A DNA stretch of 64,000 nucleotides from Sphingobacteriia bacterium (GTDB taxonomy: Bacteria > Bacteroidota > Bacteroidia > Chitinophagales > Chitinophagaceae), in assembly GCA_017304675.1 (NCBI GenBank), contig JAFKLS010000016.1:496001-560000 (forward strand). The letters run 5' to 3'. A program made the translations under genes and the position numbers. Numbering within the stretch: position 1 is the first letter of the stretch; each line of letters opens with the position of its first letter. The notes under the pieces were generated by a model. That model was not told where the DNA came from. It worked only from the letters and a program-made list of their open reading frames with translations, and did no database searches. Of the stretch, positions 61,952-64,000 are shown one piece after another.

Positions 61952-62539
61952 ATGAAAACGGGCAGGTACTATATTATTTCAATCGGTTTTTTGCTTTTAT
62001 TGCAGCAAACGGTAACAGCCCAAAAAGACAGCAGCGGTATATTTCTTACTGCAAACGACTTTGTACAAAACAGGTTACTTTATTCAGGAAGCTGCAAAAA
62101 GGATAAACATAAAATCAAATTAAACGATTTTTTTGGGAAATCGTATGTAACTATCAAGCACCGTGACAGTATCTACAGGGTTTACAAAAAACAAATTTTT
62201 GGCTATAAGTGGTGCGATGGTAACGTTTACAGGTTTAAGAATAAAAAAGAATTGCTGCTGCTCAATCCTGCTGAGCCAATACTCATTTACAAACATATTA
62301 TCTCAAAACCACCAACCGGGCTTACGAATGTAACTAACTACTATTTTAGTAAGGGTGCCTTTTCTATGCCACTCCTGCTTACGTTTAAAAACCTGAACAA
62401 AGAGTTTTCTGAAAACCCTTTGTTTATTGATTCACTAAAACAAATGTTTACATATAATACCCAACTGGCTTCCTACGATAGTTACCGGAAAGTATATGTA
62501 TTGAATAGTGTTTATAAAAAAATAATTATCAAACCATAA
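61952..62539 (+). CDS. Secreted protein, tandem paralog B, unknown function
   Basis: The 195-residue product begins at MKTGRYYIISIGF and has a signal peptide (VTAQ). It shares with paralog A the opening KDSSGIFLTANDFVQNRLLY and the internal KHKIKLNDFFGKSYVTIKHRDSIYRVYKKQIFGYKWCDGNVYRF and LLNPAEPILIY. It differs in extra Cys residues (SCKKDKHK and KWCDG). It is preceded by a hairpin and followed 10 bases later by the second HMA-AraC gene. The role is unknown. Confidence 0.75.
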   Translation: MKTGRYYIISIGFLLLLQQTVTAQKDSSGIFLTANDFVQNRLLYSGSCKKDKHKIKLNDFFGKSYVTIKHRDSIYRVYKKQIFGYKWCDGNVYRFKNKKELLLLNPAEPILIYKHIISKPPTGLTNVTNYYFSKGAFSMPLLLTFKNLNKEFSENPLFIDSLKQMFTYNTQLASYDSYRKVYVLNSVYKKIIIKP

Positions 62540-62549
62540 TTCCTGTTTT

Positions 62550-63173
62550 ATGACAACCACTAACCTCCATATCAAAAACATGTGTTGCGACAGGTGCATA
62601 GAAGTAATTATGAAGCTGCTCAAAGCAACAAAGTATAAAGTAATATCCATTACGCTTGGAGAATTAGTGCTTAAGGGAAAAATTACCGACACGGACAAAT
62701 ATAACATTGAACAAAGGCTTAAAGACAAGGGTTTCTCACTTACCGAAACTTACAACGAAAAGCTGGTTTCGCAGGTAAAAGCATTACTTATTAATTACCG
62801 GGAAGAACTGACCGTACATGAAAGAACCAATAAACTATCGACATTTATTTCCAGCAATATGCAAATGAGCTTTTCACATATAAGCCGAATTTTCTCTCAG
62901 GTGGAGAGTATTTCTATTGAAAAATACCTGTTACTGCTGCGAATGGAAAGGGCAAAAGAGCTGCTTATTCAAACAGAACTGTCCACTACTGAAATCAGTG
63001 GCAGGCTCGGATACAACAGCCCTCAATCTTTTATAACTCAGTTTAAAAAGGAAACACAAAAAACACCGGGAGAATACCGCCTGAATCCAGCTCCGGGAAG
63101 AGTGCTGCTGGATAAAGTTGGGCATCAAGATATCAAACAAAAAAGGCGTTTGAACAAACAAGCGGTTAAATGA
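62550..63173 (+). CDS. HMA-like domain / AraC-type regulator fusion, copy 2
   Basis: The 207-residue paralog of the gene at 53535 has the same layout: metal-binding-like N-terminal domain (IKNMCCDRC, C13/C16), helical link, and AraC-type helix-turn-helix (about 100-185, FSHISRIFSQVESISIEKYLLLLRMERAKELL...LSTTEISGRLGYNSPQSFITQFKKETQKTPGEY). The C-terminus has a basic tail. The two copies flank the cargo module at both ends. Its target is likely the neighbouring metal genes. Confidence 0.85.
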   Translation: MTTTNLHIKNMCCDRCIEVIMKLLKATKYKVISITLGELVLKGKITDTDKYNIEQRLKDKGFSLTETYNEKLVSQVKALLINYREELTVHERTNKLSTFISSNMQMSFSHISRIFSQVESISIEKYLLLLRMERAKELLIQTELSTTEISGRLGYNSPQSFITQFKKETQKTPGEYRLNPAPGRVLLDKVGHQDIKQKRRLNKQAVK

Positions 63174-63365
63174 ATGCTTTTTAAATTTGCAGTAAATTTT
63201 GATAGTGATATATGAATAGCGGCATTGTACATAAGTAATTGAATGGAAGTATGATAAATATCATCCCTTAACCCCGAAACGGTCATCTTAAACCAAGGAT
63301 AATAATGGTAGTTTTACATTGGACTTAAATTTTAAAGTAATGACTATATTAAGTTATACCGAACA

Positions 63366-63857
63366 ATGAAATCTCTAAAGGCCATACAATACAAGGCATT
63401 ATTCCTGCTGATTACCTTTTCGCTAAACACGGTAGTTGGATTTGCCTGTTCAATTGGGGTTGATATGGGTTTTAATAGCGGTCATCACAGCCATGAAGCT
63501 AAGCATCAGCACAAGCATGGGGACCAGGAACATCATCATGATAAAGGTTCACATAAACATACGCACAGTCATAATTACAGCAACGATAATCAAGCTAATG
63601 CTATTTCAATTAGTGCTCCTGAAAATGAAAATTGCTGCAAAAATTTTACAACAAGTTTTAACAACCTGGATAAGCAATTAGTTCAAAAAACTGCTACCTC
63701 TGAAAAGAAAAAATGCGACTATGCATTCTTTACTTTTAACCCTATATCATTATTTACACAGCCCGTTTATAAAGAACCTGTAAAAACACCTCCTAAATTT
63801 CTTCCAGTTCACTCCCCACCGGATATCCGGATATTTATTCAGTCTTTTCAGATTTGA
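63366..63857 (+). CDS. His-rich secreted protein, HYC_CC_PP-like
   Basis: The 163-residue protein has a signal peptide (about 1-28) followed by a Cys and a His-rich stretch at about 38-72 with 17 or so His. A CC pair (ENCCKN) and the ending VHSPPDIRIFIQSFQI match the CC and PP features of the HYC_CC_PP proteins in this window. It probably binds Zn, Cu or Ni in the periplasm. It is the last complete gene of the window. Confidence 0.72.
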   Translation: MKSLKAIQYKALFLLITFSLNTVVGFACSIGVDMGFNSGHHSHEAKHQHKHGDQEHHHDKGSHKHTHSHNYSNDNQANAISISAPENENCCKNFTTSFNNLDKQLVQKTATSEKKKCDYAFFTFNPISLFTQPVYKEPVKTPPKFLPVHSPPDIRIFIQSFQI

Positions 63858-64000
63858 TTTGAGTTTTAAATCTTATCAATGTGTGATAAGGAGTACGGTT
63901 ACAACCATAAGTGTGACTGATGCTGTAAAATAAATACAGTATTCTGCGCAAATTGGTCAATCAGTTTCATCGCACTTTGATAAAGAAAACAGCTATTGGC
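63858..64000. other. End of window, no gene seen
   Basis: The last 143 bases contain no gene I can support. The cargo genes and the element probably continue beyond the window. Confidence 0.5.

Noticed and set aside
28804..64000. Right end of the element (second copy of the tRNA-Leu 3' end)
   Set aside because: I looked for the T-arm and acceptor sequence to the right and saw no copy, so the border is not called within the window.

Overview
The window looks like a chromosome segment from a member of the Bacteroidota, most likely near Chitinophagaceae. The reasons are the AT-rich sequence, Bacteroidota-type -7 boxes (TAnnTTTG) before several genes, a CTnDOT-like tra operon, HYC_CC_PP-type small proteins, a CusA-TolC fusion and a sigma factor paired with an outer-membrane barrel protein. 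The genus call is inference.

Left part (1-28.7 kb) is ordinary chromosome. It holds fructose-bisphosphate aldolase, a BtuF-like binding protein with a PLP cysteine/cystathionine synthase, a DUF4382 lipoprotein, an M20 peptidase, purine nucleoside phosphorylase, and a response regulator / PAS histidine kinase / receiver trio behind a repeat-rich 0.5 kb intergenic region. A putative porin follows. Next is a metal (probably copper) module at 12.36-22.08 kb: a HYC_CC_PP protein, a secreted HMA protein with a Cys-rich tail, a TonB-dependent receptor that starts with the same HMA domain, a small secreted protein, a CusA-TolC fusion pump and a CusB-like adaptor. After it come an outer-membrane protein, an ATP-grasp/glutamine amidotransferase pair, an M42 aminopeptidase, a UbiA-like membrane protein, a lipoprotein and a LuxE-like acyl-protein synthetase. 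The section ends at a tRNA-Leu(CAG).

From the 3' end of this tRNA rightwards (28.8 kb onward) lies an integrative conjugative element. Its large serine recombinase runs antisense through the tRNA. To the right follow, all on the minus strand, accessory genes, traN, traM, a TraL-like gene, traK, traJ, three tandem TraI-like secreted proteins, a lipoprotein, traG, traF, a giant methyltransferase-helicase, a DUF1896-like gene, traE, then XRE, RteC-like and membrane LuxR-type regulators and an acetyltransferase. I see no relaxase, coupling ATPase or second copy of the tRNA end, so the element probably continues past 64 kb.

From 53.5 kb the strand switches to plus and the genes look like metal-handling cargo: two HMA-AraC fusion regulators, an HMA-MauE membrane protein, a sigma factor with a putative trans-envelope barrel partner, a beta-propeller lipoprotein, a predicted nuclease, a second HYC_CC_PP protein, a triple heavy-metal-binding-domain protein, two secreted paralogs and a His-rich secreted protein. 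The chromosome and the element thus carry related but differently built metal systems, which is the most interesting theme of the window.
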